This document shows, piece after piece, positions 1-9,503 of a stretch of DNA of 64,000 nucleotides (within the stretch, counting starts at the first letter, position 1; each line of letters opens with the position of its first letter). The notes under the pieces are model-generated. The model searched no databases. It worked only from the letters and a program-made list of their open reading frames with translations, and had not been told where the DNA came from. The DNA lies in contig JAIVEN010000006.1 in NCBI GenBank assembly GCA_026686845.1, forward strand, positions 36,750,501 to 36,814,500, given 5' to 3'. Source of the stretch: Adenanthera pavonina (Eukaryota; Streptophyta; Magnoliopsida; Fabales; Fabaceae). Both the position numbers and the translations under genes were made by a program.

Positions 1-985
1 AATTGAATAAAATGTTAATACAACTATTTTTTTTCTCCCTTTATGAGAGGCAATACAAGCTATTTAAATGTGCAAATGAAAATGTTAGTTACCAACTAAA
101 TTTTTTTTTTGGGTGGGGGGTTTGTTTTTAAATTCAAAGTTAAATCAAATAAAATAGACAATTAATTAAAGCAAAATAAACATTGAATAAGGATTAAAGA
201 AAGCAAGTGTTCAGTTATAGAAAATGTGGATCATTTATGAGTTTGGTAAGTAATTTGAACCTATCATAACTTGAGTCCAATTAAATTTAGAATGAGTAAG
301 ATTTAGATCAAGCAAATTAATTAGATTAAACACTAAATTACTTTAAGCATAATCTAATAAATTTATTAATCCTAGATACCTCTAGTTGTCAATTAATTAC
401 CTAGAATTAGTATAATCTAATTAATTAAGACTAATCCCAATATTAATTGAGTCTATATTGAATTTGGAAAATTTGGTAAAATTATCTAATTAAACCAAAT
501 TAGATAATTAACTCCCTAATTATGTAGCACTACATATAGCATTACCTAGATTTCATAAAAAAACCAATAAATTGGGACAAAATACACAATTTCAAATATG
601 AAAGAAGCACAAATCTGACTCAAATCAACATAAACAACCATAATAATGTATACATAAACAAACTCAAATCCAATATCTAATAATCAAGATATTTATAAAT
701 TTTCACCAATTCTAATTTAGAAAACCTAAGCTAAAATTAATTTAAATTCAGAAAAATCAGGATGAAGAAGGAGGAAATTTCACATTCCTCCATTTATGCT
801 CTAGTCAAGCTCAAGACTCAAATTTCAAAGCCTTACTCCATGAATGAACCACAAGCTCCCTTAGCTTTCTATCATAACGAGCTTCTAAGTTTCACCAAGA
901 GACGTAAGTGATTCAGCCATGATCTAAGGGGTGGGAAGATGATGAATGAAGTAGATGTTAGTGAAAGTGAGGTTGAAGCCACGGA
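1..985. other. AT-rich intergenic sequence, no gene seen
   Basis: Strongly AT-rich sequence with repeated TAATTA/ATTAAT stretches. The only open frames are short and lack recognisable motifs or splice context. It may be part of an old retroelement, but no terminus, primer site or coding relic could be recognised. Confidence 0.5.
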
Positions 986-1222
986 CACTACAAAAAAAAA
1001 GGTATTTAGAGATGGATAAAATTTGTCACTAAATAACTTAAAATCCGTCTCTAATCTTTTAGAGACCAATTTAGAGACGAAATTTTAGTTGTCTCTAAAA
1101 GTGGCATCGCTAAATAATTACAGACGAATTAACTTATCCGTCTCTATTTAGAGACGGATTTATTCCGTCTCTAAATTAAACAAATTCGTCTATCTCAATC
1201 AAAATTCATTACAAAAAATGTT

Positions 1223-1227
1223 AAAAA
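1223..1227. repeat. Target-site duplication (AAAAA), left copy of Sirevirus insertion
   Basis: Five A residues immediately before the TG of the left LTR, matching the five A residues immediately after the CA of the right LTR. An A-run is weak evidence alone, but it fits exact LTR ends on both sides. Confidence 0.7.
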
Positions 1228-2952
1228 TGTTAGCAAGGCTGACTTCCCAAGAGGGGGGGTGAATTGGGAAGATTAAAATTTTTCTGCACAAAGTAAAGCA
1301 AGTGAAAATATCACAGTATAATGAAAACAACGTGTAAAACAGAGCAAGTTGATAAGTAGAGATAAGGAGAAGAAAACTCAGTGATTTATCCTGGTTCGGT
1401 CTATCCACTTGACCTACATCCAGTCCCCAAGACACCTCTTGAGATTTATCCACTATCCAGCAAGAATTTCAACGGGCTTCTGACTAAGGCCACAGTACAC
1501 GAGTCTGCTCTGTTCTGAGCTCTCTCAAACTCTCTAAGCACTTTCTCTATGTGCTTCCCAATCCCCTTGTGAATACCCCTCACAAGTAAATCTATCTTTC
1601 AGATAAAGAGTAGATTGTTTACAAATGAATAACTCTCTAGAATAGAGTAGATATGAAAGTTTAAGTACAAATAATGAAGTTGGAAGGGTAAAAGCTTTTG
1701 AGATGAAGATTCAGCAGAAATTCGGTATATACAAGTTTGATTCGTTACCCACAACTTCAAATAATGTTATATTTATAGATTTAGATCTCAAATATCCGTT
1801 AGAGACTAAATCTATCCGTTGGGGAAGTTATCCAACGGTTACTCTGAAAAACTATCCGTTCACCAACCGCATTTAATGTTTCTGACATACTGAAATTCGA
1901 ATTTCGGTTGGCCAACAGACGAATTTCGAGGGAACCGAAGGTTAAAGCCTCCAACGTAAAAATACGAAGTTCGTCTGTCCATAGAGTGAAATTTGAATTT
2001 CGAAACTCATAAAATATTTTCACAATGTGACATATGAATTTTTAAGAAGTAAGATTTTCTGTTAAGTGTGAACAGTGTTTTCAATTTGCTACAGTGCCCT
2101 CGAAATTCGAATGTTGGATGCCCAAAATTCGTCTGTCCATTGAACGTCCAAATAGACACAGTAGTTCACTTTCTTTGAAATTCGAATTTTGACAGAGTGA
2201 AATTTGTCTGTCAGAGACCAGTTTTGAGACTTAAATCATTCTTGATCTCAGATGAACTTTATCAAACATTCAGACGAATTTCCTCTATTTTCTCAAGTTT
2301 TGTTTTGTCTGAAATTCGAATTTTGAAAGAGTGAAATTCGAATGTCACAAAGTAGCTTTTTTTTTGACTCAGATGAAAATTCGAATTTTGCTAAGTAAAA
2401 GTTCGTCTGTCAGAGAGCATTTTTCAAACTTAGTTTCTTCTTAATTTCAGATGAACTTTAGCAAAGCTTCAGACGAATTTCTTTGGTTTTCATAAATGGC
2501 ATTTTGTCTGAAATTCAAATTTTGAGACTGTGAAGTTCGTCTGTCACAAAAAGGCTTCTTTCAGACTTGATTGAAGTTCGAATTTTGAATGACCAAAATT
2601 CGTCTGACAGAGGGACACCTTTCCAGACTTAATCAGTTTTAGCTCGAAATTCGAATTTCCAAAAGCAAAGTTCGAATTTCCAACTTGACAGTTCAGTTAT
2701 ACTTTCAAACTTCGTCTGTTTGTGAGTATTTTCCAAATAGGTAAAGATTTAAATTTCAAATCAAGGTTTGAAAATGTCTTTTTCTCAAATCAAAATCTTT
2801 TACCCAATCTAAACAAAAACTAAAGATCCTACAAAAGATCTAATAGCCAATTCACAGAAGACCTTCACTTGAAACAACTTTAATCTCCTTTGATATCTTC
2901 AATCCAAGCTCTTGAGTGTTGGTTTGGAATCATCAAAACTCTTGATCCAACA
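1228..2952 (-). repeat. 3' LTR of the Sirevirus
   Basis: A 1,725-bp direct repeat of 11359-13082, starting TGTTAGC and ending CCAACA as read on the plus strand. A TATA-like sequence lies on the minus strand at 1767-1777. The U3 part (1891-2720) is packed with AAATTCGAATTT-like and TTCGTCTG-like motifs. It differs from the other LTR by about 11 substitutions and one single-base indel, nearly all transitions. Confidence 0.95.
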
Positions 2953-2966
2953 TTCTCCCCCTTTTT
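2953..2966 (-). other. Polypurine tract of the Sirevirus
   Basis: Read on the minus strand this is AAAAAGGGGGAGAA, directly abutting the 3' LTR. This is the expected position and composition of the plus-strand primer of an LTR retrotransposon. A near-identical tract lies about 380 bp upstream at 3332-3346, inside the extension of the third ORF. Confidence 0.85.
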
Positions 2967-3235
2967 GATGATGACAAAACAACTCACAAACTGGATTAGT
3001 ACTTGAGTTTGCTTACACAAGCTCCCCCTCAACATATGCATTACAGTTCATAAGATATCATTTTCAACAGATTAAGTGAAGAGATTCAAAGCCCAAATCA
3101 TTGCAATCAAGAACATAATTTACTTAAACAAATTGTTGCAATACATATTTCAATCAGTTCTCAAAACATCAAACAAACAATAAAACAATTTAAAACTAGA
3201 TACAACAAGAAGATTCAGCCTAAGATCTAAAAACA

Positions 3236-3391
3236 TCACTTCTTCTTTGGCTTAGACTTCTTGCTGTAAGTCTTTCCTTTTCCAGATGACTCAGTAGATC
3301 TTCCAGTGTGCTTAGTCCCAGTTTGCTTTATCTTCTCCCCCTTTTTGGCATCATCAGAAAGCCCAGCAAAGTCCATTGGAGGAGGTATCTA
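3236..3391 (-). other. In-frame continuation of the third ORF after a TAG codon
   Basis: After the TAG stop of the 657-codon ORF (bases 3391-3389 on the minus strand) the same frame stays open for exactly 50 codons and closes at a TGA (3238-3236). The extension is rich in Lys/Ser/Thr and ends in a basic run (YSKKSKPKKK). This looks like the original C-terminus, possibly a nuclear-localisation tail, cut off by a point mutation or reached by stop-codon readthrough. The sequence cannot tell the two apart. Confidence 0.6.
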
Positions 3392-5362
3392 AGTGAGAGG
3401 AACAGCACGAAGAGGGACAGGAGCAAAAGGAATTTCTGGCTGAGCTGGTGCAGTTGAAGGCTCTTCATCAGAATCATCAGAGACCTCAAGCAGCTCTTGC
3501 ATTTCCTGCCTGGAAAGAGCTAGCCGAGCTCTCTGTTCCTCTGACAGTCCATAATCAGCAAGAGAAGGAGAGACTGGTGCAGGAGGAGGAAACATTTCTT
3601 CAAGCCTTCTCCTTTGAGCTAGTAGAAGGGCATTGTGAGCAATGGCAAAATAATCAATAACAGGAACAATGCTTCTTTCCTCATTGCTCATGGCTGCAAC
3701 CAGTCTTTCAACTTGCTCAGATTCTTGTATAGACAGAATTGAACCCTGAGCATCCTCTTGCATAGGCTCAGGAGGGCTGTTTTCTTCCAATCCATAGTCC
3801 AAGGGTGGACCAGGACTAGGTGATTTCATGGCATCAGGACTATCATTATCATGGTCAGTGGAAGCAATCTCGAAGGGACTTGGAGGCACAGGGGATGGAG
3901 ACAGATAAGGCTCAGGGATACCAGGCTGAGGTGGAACTGAAGTGGTAGGAATTGCATTTCTAATCTCTTCATAGGCATCAGCCACCACCTTCATATTCAC
4001 TGCCAACTGATGTATCTGATCTTGCAGGTGAGCAAATTTGGCATTTTGCTCATCTTTAATGCTGAGAATGAGTGTTGACAGATTGTCAAACATCTCAGTG
4101 ATCTTAGTTGGCTTGGTTCGAGAGGAGGGAGTGGAAGGAGGGTGAGTGGGCCTGGATGGAGATGGAATAGGCTGAGAAGGCTGAGGTACAGATTTGCCAG
4201 GAGCCTCAGAGGTGCCTTCTTGTTGGAGGGATGCATCAGCAATAAAGAACAAATCTTCAGAATTTCCTGTTCCCTTTCCAACCCAATGTCCTTCATCTCT
4301 TTCAATGCCCATCCTTTGCAATTCCTCTTCTTTGAAGGCCTCAGTGAGCTTCCCTTTCCCCTTTTCAATGTGCTGAATCCTAGCATGCTGCAGGATTCTT
4401 GAGATAATTGCTGCATAGGGAAGTGTGGAATCTTTCCTCTGATCCTTTGCCTTTATCATACGTTGGAGAATGATATGCCCCATATTGATCAGCTTCCCAC
4501 GTATGATGGCAGTCATCACATGAGCCTCTGCCCTTGTTATCAAATTGAAGCTGCCACCCTTGTTGAATATGATCCTGGACACTATGTAGTGCAAGATCCT
4601 TACTTGTACACTGAGGTCTGTGGGCTTCAACAGATTTATTGTGGGCCTATTCTCCCTTCTTCTGAACAAGGTGTCCAAGATAGTGCTTTCCTTGTAATAT
4701 AGGAAGGGCTCACCTTCTTCATCAGCTGTGCTAGCCTCATCCATATACCCAGAGGATGTAATGTCAACTTTTAGCCCATCTTGTCCTGGGATTTCCAACA
4801 CCTCATTGAAGGTTTCATCATCAAGCCAAATGGTCCTTGATCTCAAGGTGACCTCCCATTTCCTTTTCTTGCTGTTATACTTAAGAGAGGCATACCAAGT
4901 CTTTACTACCTCATCATCATATTTTTCAGCAATTTCCAACAGATTTTTATACTTTATCAACCATATTGCAGCATCAAAGTTGTTGGATATCAGAAATTGT
5001 TCCATATTTACACAGTGAGGCTTGATTACCTTTTTGTTGGAAAACTTGGTAGTGTACTCTTCTTGAATCTCAGGAGTGCTCCACAGTGGCAGTGTAGTCA
5101 ATTCAAACTCTCCAGATTCAGTAGAAGAAGAGGAAGCTACAGCAGCAGTACCAGCCGAAGGAACTGCAGATTTTGAAGAAGAGGGCCCAGCTTTCTGAGA
5201 TTCTGACTTGGAGGAGGATTTTTGACGTTTGGAAGGAGTAGCTTTACCGGGTTCGGCCTTTCTCTTGGATTTCTCTCCTTCCTTTGTAGCATATTGAGAT
5301 TTGACTGTCCTCTTAGGCCGAGACCCAGCTTGTCCTGTTCCAGGAATCTTTACTCTTGCCAT
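3389..5362 (-). CDS. Third ORF of the Sirevirus (plant transposon-protein-like domain)
   Basis: A 657-residue protein encoded between pol and the 3' LTR, the place where Sireviruses carry an extra, often called env-like, ORF. The N-terminus (about residues 10-85) is basic and Ser-rich with nuclear-signal-like clusters (SKRKAEPGKATPSKRQK). Residues about 90-260 hold a conserved-looking globular part (WLIKYKNLLEIAEKY, VVKTWYASLKYNSKKRKWEV, RSRTIWLDDETFNEVLEIPG) that resembles the domain known in plants as 'putative plant transposon protein'. The rest is Pro/Ser-rich with acidic segments. I see no signal peptide, membrane segment or envelope-type feature, so an envelope role is not supported. 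The ATG at 5362 is the first in a long open frame, after a 1-kb spacer. An in-frame TAG ends it 50 codons before the next stop. Function unknown; the family resemblance is from memory. Confidence 0.8.
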   Translation of the reverse strand: MARVKIPGTGQAGSRPKRTVKSQYATKEGEKSKRKAEPGKATPSKRQKSSSKSESQKAGPSSSKSAVPSAGTAAVASSSSTESGEFELTTLPLWSTPEIQEEYTTKFSNKKVIKPHCVNMEQFLISNNFDAAIWLIKYKNLLEIAEKYDDEVVKTWYASLKYNSKKRKWEVTLRSRTIWLDDETFNEVLEIPGQDGLKVDITSSGYMDEASTADEEGEPFLYYKESTILDTLFRRRENRPTINLLKPTDLSVQVRILHYIVSRIIFNKGGSFNLITRAEAHVMTAIIRGKLINMGHIILQRMIKAKDQRKDSTLPYAAIISRILQHARIQHIEKGKGKLTEAFKEEELQRMGIERDEGHWVGKGTGNSEDLFFIADASLQQEGTSEAPGKSVPQPSQPIPSPSRPTHPPSTPSSRTKPTKITEMFDNLSTLILSIKDEQNAKFAHLQDQIHQLAVNMKVVADAYEEIRNAIPTTSVPPQPGIPEPYLSPSPVPPSPFEIASTDHDNDSPDAMKSPSPGPPLDYGLEENSPPEPMQEDAQGSILSIQESEQVERLVAAMSNEERSIVPVIDYFAIAHNALLLAQRRRLEEMFPPPAPVSPSLADYGLSEEQRARLALSRQEMQELLEVSDDSDEEPSTAPAQPEIPFAPVPLRAVPLT

Positions 5363-6362
5363 CTCTTGGTTGAATGATGCAGAATGTGGCTGAGAATAAA
5401 TTTAAGGGATGCGAAAGGAAGTTTAATCGGTGAGAAAAGACGGTTTTTGGGCTGGAGTTAAGAGGATTGAAGAGAGAATCAGAACAGACTTGGAGGAGTT
5501 ACAAATAGGGTTGCGTCTGTTCTGCGGGAAACCGTCGGTTTTAACGTATGTAACCGTCTGACAGACGAATTTTGAGGGGTCAAAATTCAAACTTCGGGCA
5601 GTTACAAGTTAAACCGTTCAGCTTGTCTTACTGACAGACGAATTTTCGTCTGAAAGTTCGTCTGACAGTGACTTGAAACAATCAATACATACAAAATCAG
5701 ACGAATTTTGCTCCGACAAAATTCGAATGTTGAAAAGAAAAACAGCTTCAATAGAAAAAACTTCAACCAATAGACGAATTAAGCATACAGAGCATCATCT
5801 TTCAAGCATTCAATCATCAAGAGCATAAGTCAACAGACGAATTTTGAACTGAGACTTCGAATTTTCAACTTTTATAAATATTGTCCAACATTCGTATGTT
5901 AAGAAGTAACATAAAATTCGCATAACAGTGATGGACAATTATACTCTTGAAATTTCTGTTTTTGAAAATTCAAACTTTTAAGCTTCAACAGACGAATTTC
6001 GAGGTATTACCGAGAACTGTTCAAGGCATAACAGGCCAACGTTCGTCTGTTGATTAACCAAAATTCGAATGTTGAAAATGTTGACCAATTTGAAAACACA
6101 GATTATCAACGAAACTCATCTAGCAATCAAACATCATACAAATTTCAGCTTTAAAAACTTACAGAATGGATCCAGACCTTAGAATAATTATCATTCACTT
6201 TACTTTCTGGTTGTTCCAATCTGGAGTGCTCCAATCTTTCAAACTTTTAGCCATTGATTTTCACAAGGAGCACCTGCAACTATATTGAAACATACTCCGA
6301 TGCTCAAGTTAGAATAAATTCTAATATTAAAAATTTTGAAGACATAATTGCACAGAAATGAC
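5363..6362 (-). promoter_or_regulatory. Motif-rich spacer between pol and the third ORF
   Basis: A 1-kb non-coding spacer upstream of the third ORF on the minus strand. Between 5540 and 6080 it contains about a dozen copies of the CAGACGAATTT/TTCGTCTG and AAATTCGAA-type motifs that also crowd the U3 of both LTRs. A TATA-like TATTTATAAA lies on the minus strand at 5871-5880, roughly 0.5 kb before the ATG. This suggests a subgenomic promoter or other cis element for the third ORF, but splicing from the main RNA is equally possible. Confidence 0.45.
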
Positions 6363-7583
6363 TTACAATTCATTGGGATTTACCATTCCCAACTCTCTCC
6401 TTATTTTGCAATGTCTGTCTTCTGGTAGAGGTTTGGTCAGTATGTCAGCTAGTTGATCCTCTGTTGGGATGTATTCCAGCTTAACTTCTTCTTTCAGAAC
6501 ATGATCCCTTATGAAGTGGTGTCTAACCTCAATATGTTTCATCCTTGAGTGCATGACAGGATTCTTAGTGATGTTTATGGCAATTTGATTATCACACATG
6601 ATGGGTATCTCTTTCATTTTAACCTCAAGATCTTCAAGCTGCTGCTTCATCCAGATGACTTGGGCACAACAGCTTCCAGCTGCAACATACTCAGCTTCTG
6701 CAGTGGATAGAGCTACACTGTTTTGCTTTTTGCTGAACCATGAAACCAGGGATCCTCCAAGAAACTGACAAGTTCCACTTGTGCTTTTTCTGTCAGTTTT
6801 GGATCCTGCAAAGTTAGCATCAGTGTATCCTTTGAGATCTTCTCCATTGTCTTTTGGATACCAAAGACCCATCTGTGATGTTCCAATTAGATATCTGAAA
6901 ATTCTTTTCACAGCTGTTGCATGGGTTTCTTTGGGGCATGATTGGAACCTTGCACACATGCAGACACTGAACATAACGTCAGGTCTGCTGGCAGTTAGGT
7001 ACAGCAGGGATCCAATCATTCTTCTGTATTGAGTAATGTCAAACATTTTCCCATTTTCATCCATGTCCAGTTTGGTTCCAGTGGCCATAGGTGTTCCCAT
7101 TGGCTTGGCATTCTCCATTCCAAACTTCTTTAATAGCTCTTTTAGATACTTGGATTGACTGAGAAAGATACCATCATTAAGCTGTCTGATTTGCAATCCA
7201 AGGAAAAAATTGAGTTCACCCATCATAGACATCTCGAATTCTCCCTGCATTAACTTAGAAAATTCCTTGCAAAGAGTTTCATTAGTAGCACCGAAAATAA
7301 TATCATCAACATAGATTTGGACAATTAGTAAATCTTTATTCTCTTTCTTAGTGAATAAAGTTGTGTCAACTTTGCCTCTGTTAAACCCTTTTTCAGTCAG
7401 AAAGTTGCTCAATCTTTCATACCATGCTCTAGGGGCTTGTTTTAATCCATAAAGAGCTTTCTTCAGTTTATAGACATGGTTTGGTTTTGTAGAATCCTCA
7501 AAGCCTGGAGGTTGATCTACATAAACCTCTTCCATGATATATCCATTCAGAAAGGCACTTTTTACATCCATTTGATATAGCAA
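6363..7583 (-). CDS. Sirevirus pol, 3' part: reverse transcriptase core and RNase H
   Basis: This 406-codon frame continues the pol polyprotein after a frame break. It starts within RT at LYQMDVKSAFLNG, which holds the first catalytic Asp, and has the copia RT block (KKALYGLKQAPRAWYERL) and the YVDD box (about residues 91-94). It runs through the connection region into the copia-type RNase H (GYTDANFAGSKTDRKSTSG, LSTAEAEYVA, CDNQIAI) to the natural C-terminus (ADILTKPL). The first Met is not a biological start: the frame overlaps the upstream pol frame (7498-7583), and the join falls inside the RT domain. RT and RNase H copy the RNA into DNA in the virus-like particle. The motifs look intact but are out of frame with the protease-integrase part. 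Confidence 0.9.
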   Translation of the reverse strand: MLYQMDVKSAFLNGYIMEEVYVDQPPGFEDSTKPNHVYKLKKALYGLKQAPRAWYERLSNFLTEKGFNRGKVDTTLFTKKENKDLLIVQIYVDDIIFGATNETLCKEFSKLMQGEFEMSMMGELNFFLGLQIRQLNDGIFLSQSKYLKELLKKFGMENAKPMGTPMATGTKLDMDENGKMFDITQYRRMIGSLLYLTASRPDVMFSVCMCARFQSCPKETHATAVKRIFRYLIGTSQMGLWYPKDNGEDLKGYTDANFAGSKTDRKSTSGTCQFLGGSLVSWFSKKQNSVALSTAEAEYVAAGSCCAQVIWMKQQLEDLEVKMKEIPIMCDNQIAINITKNPVMHSRMKHIEVRHHFIRDHVLKEEVKLEYIPTEDQLADILTKPLPEDRHCKIRRELGMVNPNEL

Positions 7584-9495
7584 AAATATTTTTCATGCAT
7601 GCATAAGCTAGTAGAATCCTTATAGCTTCTAATCTGGCTACTGGTGTAAAGGTTTCTTCAAAATCAATACCTTCTTCTTGATTATACCCTTTAGCAACTA
7701 ATCTAGCTTTATTTCTGATTATAGTTCCAGATTCATCAAGTTTGTTTCTGAAAACCCATTTGGTACCAATAACAGGATGATTTTTGGGTCTTGGAACTAA
7801 ATCCCAAACTTGATTTCTTTCAAACTGATTTAGTTCATCTTGCATTGCCAAAATCCAGTAATCATCAGTTAAGGCTTCTTCAGCACATTTGGGTTCAATT
7901 TGAGAAATGAAAGCACAGTTTAGCATTTGATCCCTTAACTGTTTTCTGGTTTTGACTCTCTCTTGAACATCTCCTATCACTTGATCAACAGGATGATTCC
8001 TTTGATATCTCCAAGCTCTAGGGAGTTCTTGAGATGTTTCTTCATTATTTTCTTCATCAAACTCTTGCTCCTGGATATCTTCCTCTATGTTAACAGATTC
8101 AGATATCTTTGGAGGTTCAGTTCTACTTTTATCAGATATGCCCAATTTTTCAAAATTGAAAGCAAGATCATCCTCATTGGTAACATGTTTTGAAATAGTT
8201 TCATTTTCAATGAAAACCACATGCACAGATTCCTCTACCACATTTGATCTTTTATTATAAACTCTATATGCCTTACTCCTACTAGAGTAGCCAAGAAATA
8301 TACCTTCATCTGATTTGGCATCAAATTTACCTAGGTTTTCTTTGCCATTGTTGTGAATGAAGCATTTGCATCCAAACACATGGAGATGGGACAGATTTGG
8401 CTTTCTCCCCTTGTACAGCTCGTATGGAGTCTTTCCTAGGATGGGTCTGATGTATGCTCTGTTGATGATGTAACTAGCTGTGTTCACTGCATCAGCCCAG
8501 AATACTTGAGAAAGTTCCTTCTCATTCAGCATAGCTCTGGCCATCTCCTCAATAGTTCTGTTCTTCCTTTCTACTACTCCATTTTGTTGAGGAGTCCTAG
8601 GAGCAGAGAAGTTGTGGTCAATTCCATGCTCACTGCAGTACTCCAGGAAGTATGCATTTTCGAATTCTCCTCCATGATCTGATCTGATGGACACAATAGA
8701 AATACCTTTCTCATTTTGCACTTTCTTGGCTAAGGTTACAAATGCATCAAAGGTATCACTTTTAGAAGAAAGAAATAATGTCCAAGTAAATCTAGAATAA
8801 TCATCAACAATTACAAGCACATACAGATTGCCACCTAGACTCTTTACCCTTGAAGGTCCAATTAAGTCCATATGCAACAATTCAAGTGGTCTTGTTGTGG
8901 TAACTGTGTTTTTGGATTTGAAGGATGATTTAGTTTGTTTTCCTTTTAAGCATGCATCACATTCTTTATCCTTTTCAAAAGATATTTTTGGCAAACCAGT
9001 AACTAGCTCATTTTTAACCAGTTTAGACAATTGATTCATATTGACATGAGCTAATCTCCTATGCCATAGCCAACTATCATTATTCTTACTGATTAAGCAT
9101 ACAGAATCTAAAGGAGGAAGTTCATCAAGGTCAATAGTGTAGCAGTTACCATCCCTTTTAGCTTTGAGGATTACTCTGTGATCACTTTTTCTGATGACCA
9201 GGCAAAACTTTGAGTCAAACAGCACCCAGTTTCCTTTGTCACAAGTCTGACTCACGCTTAGCAGGTTGTGGTTGAGGCCAATCACAAACAGCACCTCTTC
9301 AATGGATGTTTCAGGATTTTTGCCCACAATGCCAATGCCAACAATTTTACCATATTGATCACCTCCAAAGGTCACCTTTCCTCCTTTTTTGTCTCTAAGG
9401 GTGATGAACTTCTCCTTGTCACCAGTCATGTGACTTGAGCAGGCACTGTCCATATACCATTTGTTGCTTTTCTTAGCTTTGAGACAGACCTGCAA
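7498..9495 (-). CDS. Sirevirus pol, 5' part: protease, integrase, start of RT
   Basis: Carries, in copia order, an aspartic protease motif (WYMDSACSSHMTG, about residues 13-25) and the integrase zinc-binding part (HRRLAH near 145-150, CDAC near 179-182). The integrase core D-D-E follows in HMDLIGP (D210), RSDHGGEF (D273) and VVERKNRT (E309). Next come the integrase C-terminal region and the start of RT (KARLVAKGYNQEEGIDFEETF). The frame leaves the conserved RT sequence near 7590 after YACMKNIF, and the last ~25 residues are out-of-frame translation. The break sits in a T/A homopolymer-rich stretch and looks like a one-base length change. The frame is open from just inside the gag end without an ATG at the gag/pol junction; the marked 5' end is a TTG in the conserved pol start (QVCLKAKKSNKWYMDS), so expression from gag by frameshifting or processing is inferred. 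Confidence 0.92.
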   Translation of the reverse strand: MQVCLKAKKSNKWYMDSACSSHMTGDKEKFITLRDKKGGKVTFGGDQYGKIVGIGIVGKNPETSIEEVLFVIGLNHNLLSVSQTCDKGNWVLFDSKFCLVIRKSDHRVILKAKRDGNCYTIDLDELPPLDSVCLISKNNDSWLWHRRLAHVNMNQLSKLVKNELVTGLPKISFEKDKECDACLKGKQTKSSFKSKNTVTTTRPLELLHMDLIGPSRVKSLGGNLYVLVIVDDYSRFTWTLFLSSKSDTFDAFVTLAKKVQNEKGISIVSIRSDHGGEFENAYFLEYCSEHGIDHNFSAPRTPQQNGVVERKNRTIEEMARAMLNEKELSQVFWADAVNTASYIINRAYIRPILGKTPYELYKGRKPNLSHLHVFGCKCFIHNNGKENLGKFDAKSDEGIFLGYSSRSKAYRVYNKRSNVVEESVHVVFIENETISKHVTNEDDLAFNFEKLGISDKSRTEPPKISESVNIEEDIQEQEFDEENNEETSQELPRAWRYQRNHPVDQVIGDVQERVKTRKQLRDQMLNCAFISQIEPKCAEEALTDDYWILAMQDELNQFERNQVWDLVPRPKNHPVIGTKWVFRNKLDESGTIIRNKARLVAKGYNQEEGIDFEETFTPVARLEAIRILLAYACMKNIFAISNGCKKCLSEWIYHGRGLCRSTSRL

Positions 9496-9503
9496 AACAA
9501 TGT

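Noticed and set aside
872..1069. Minus-strand 65-codon open frame across the CACTA-like end
   Set aside because: Low-complexity translation, overlaps the transposon terminus, no family match.
3448..5018. Several plus-strand and alternative-frame ORFs inside the third Sirevirus ORF
   Set aside because: They are shadows of the 657-codon minus-strand frame with no motif of their own.
3389..5362. Envelope protein of an endogenous virus
   Set aside because: No signal peptide, membrane anchor or cleavage site; the protein is basic/Ser-rich then Pro-rich and resembles a plant transposon-protein domain.
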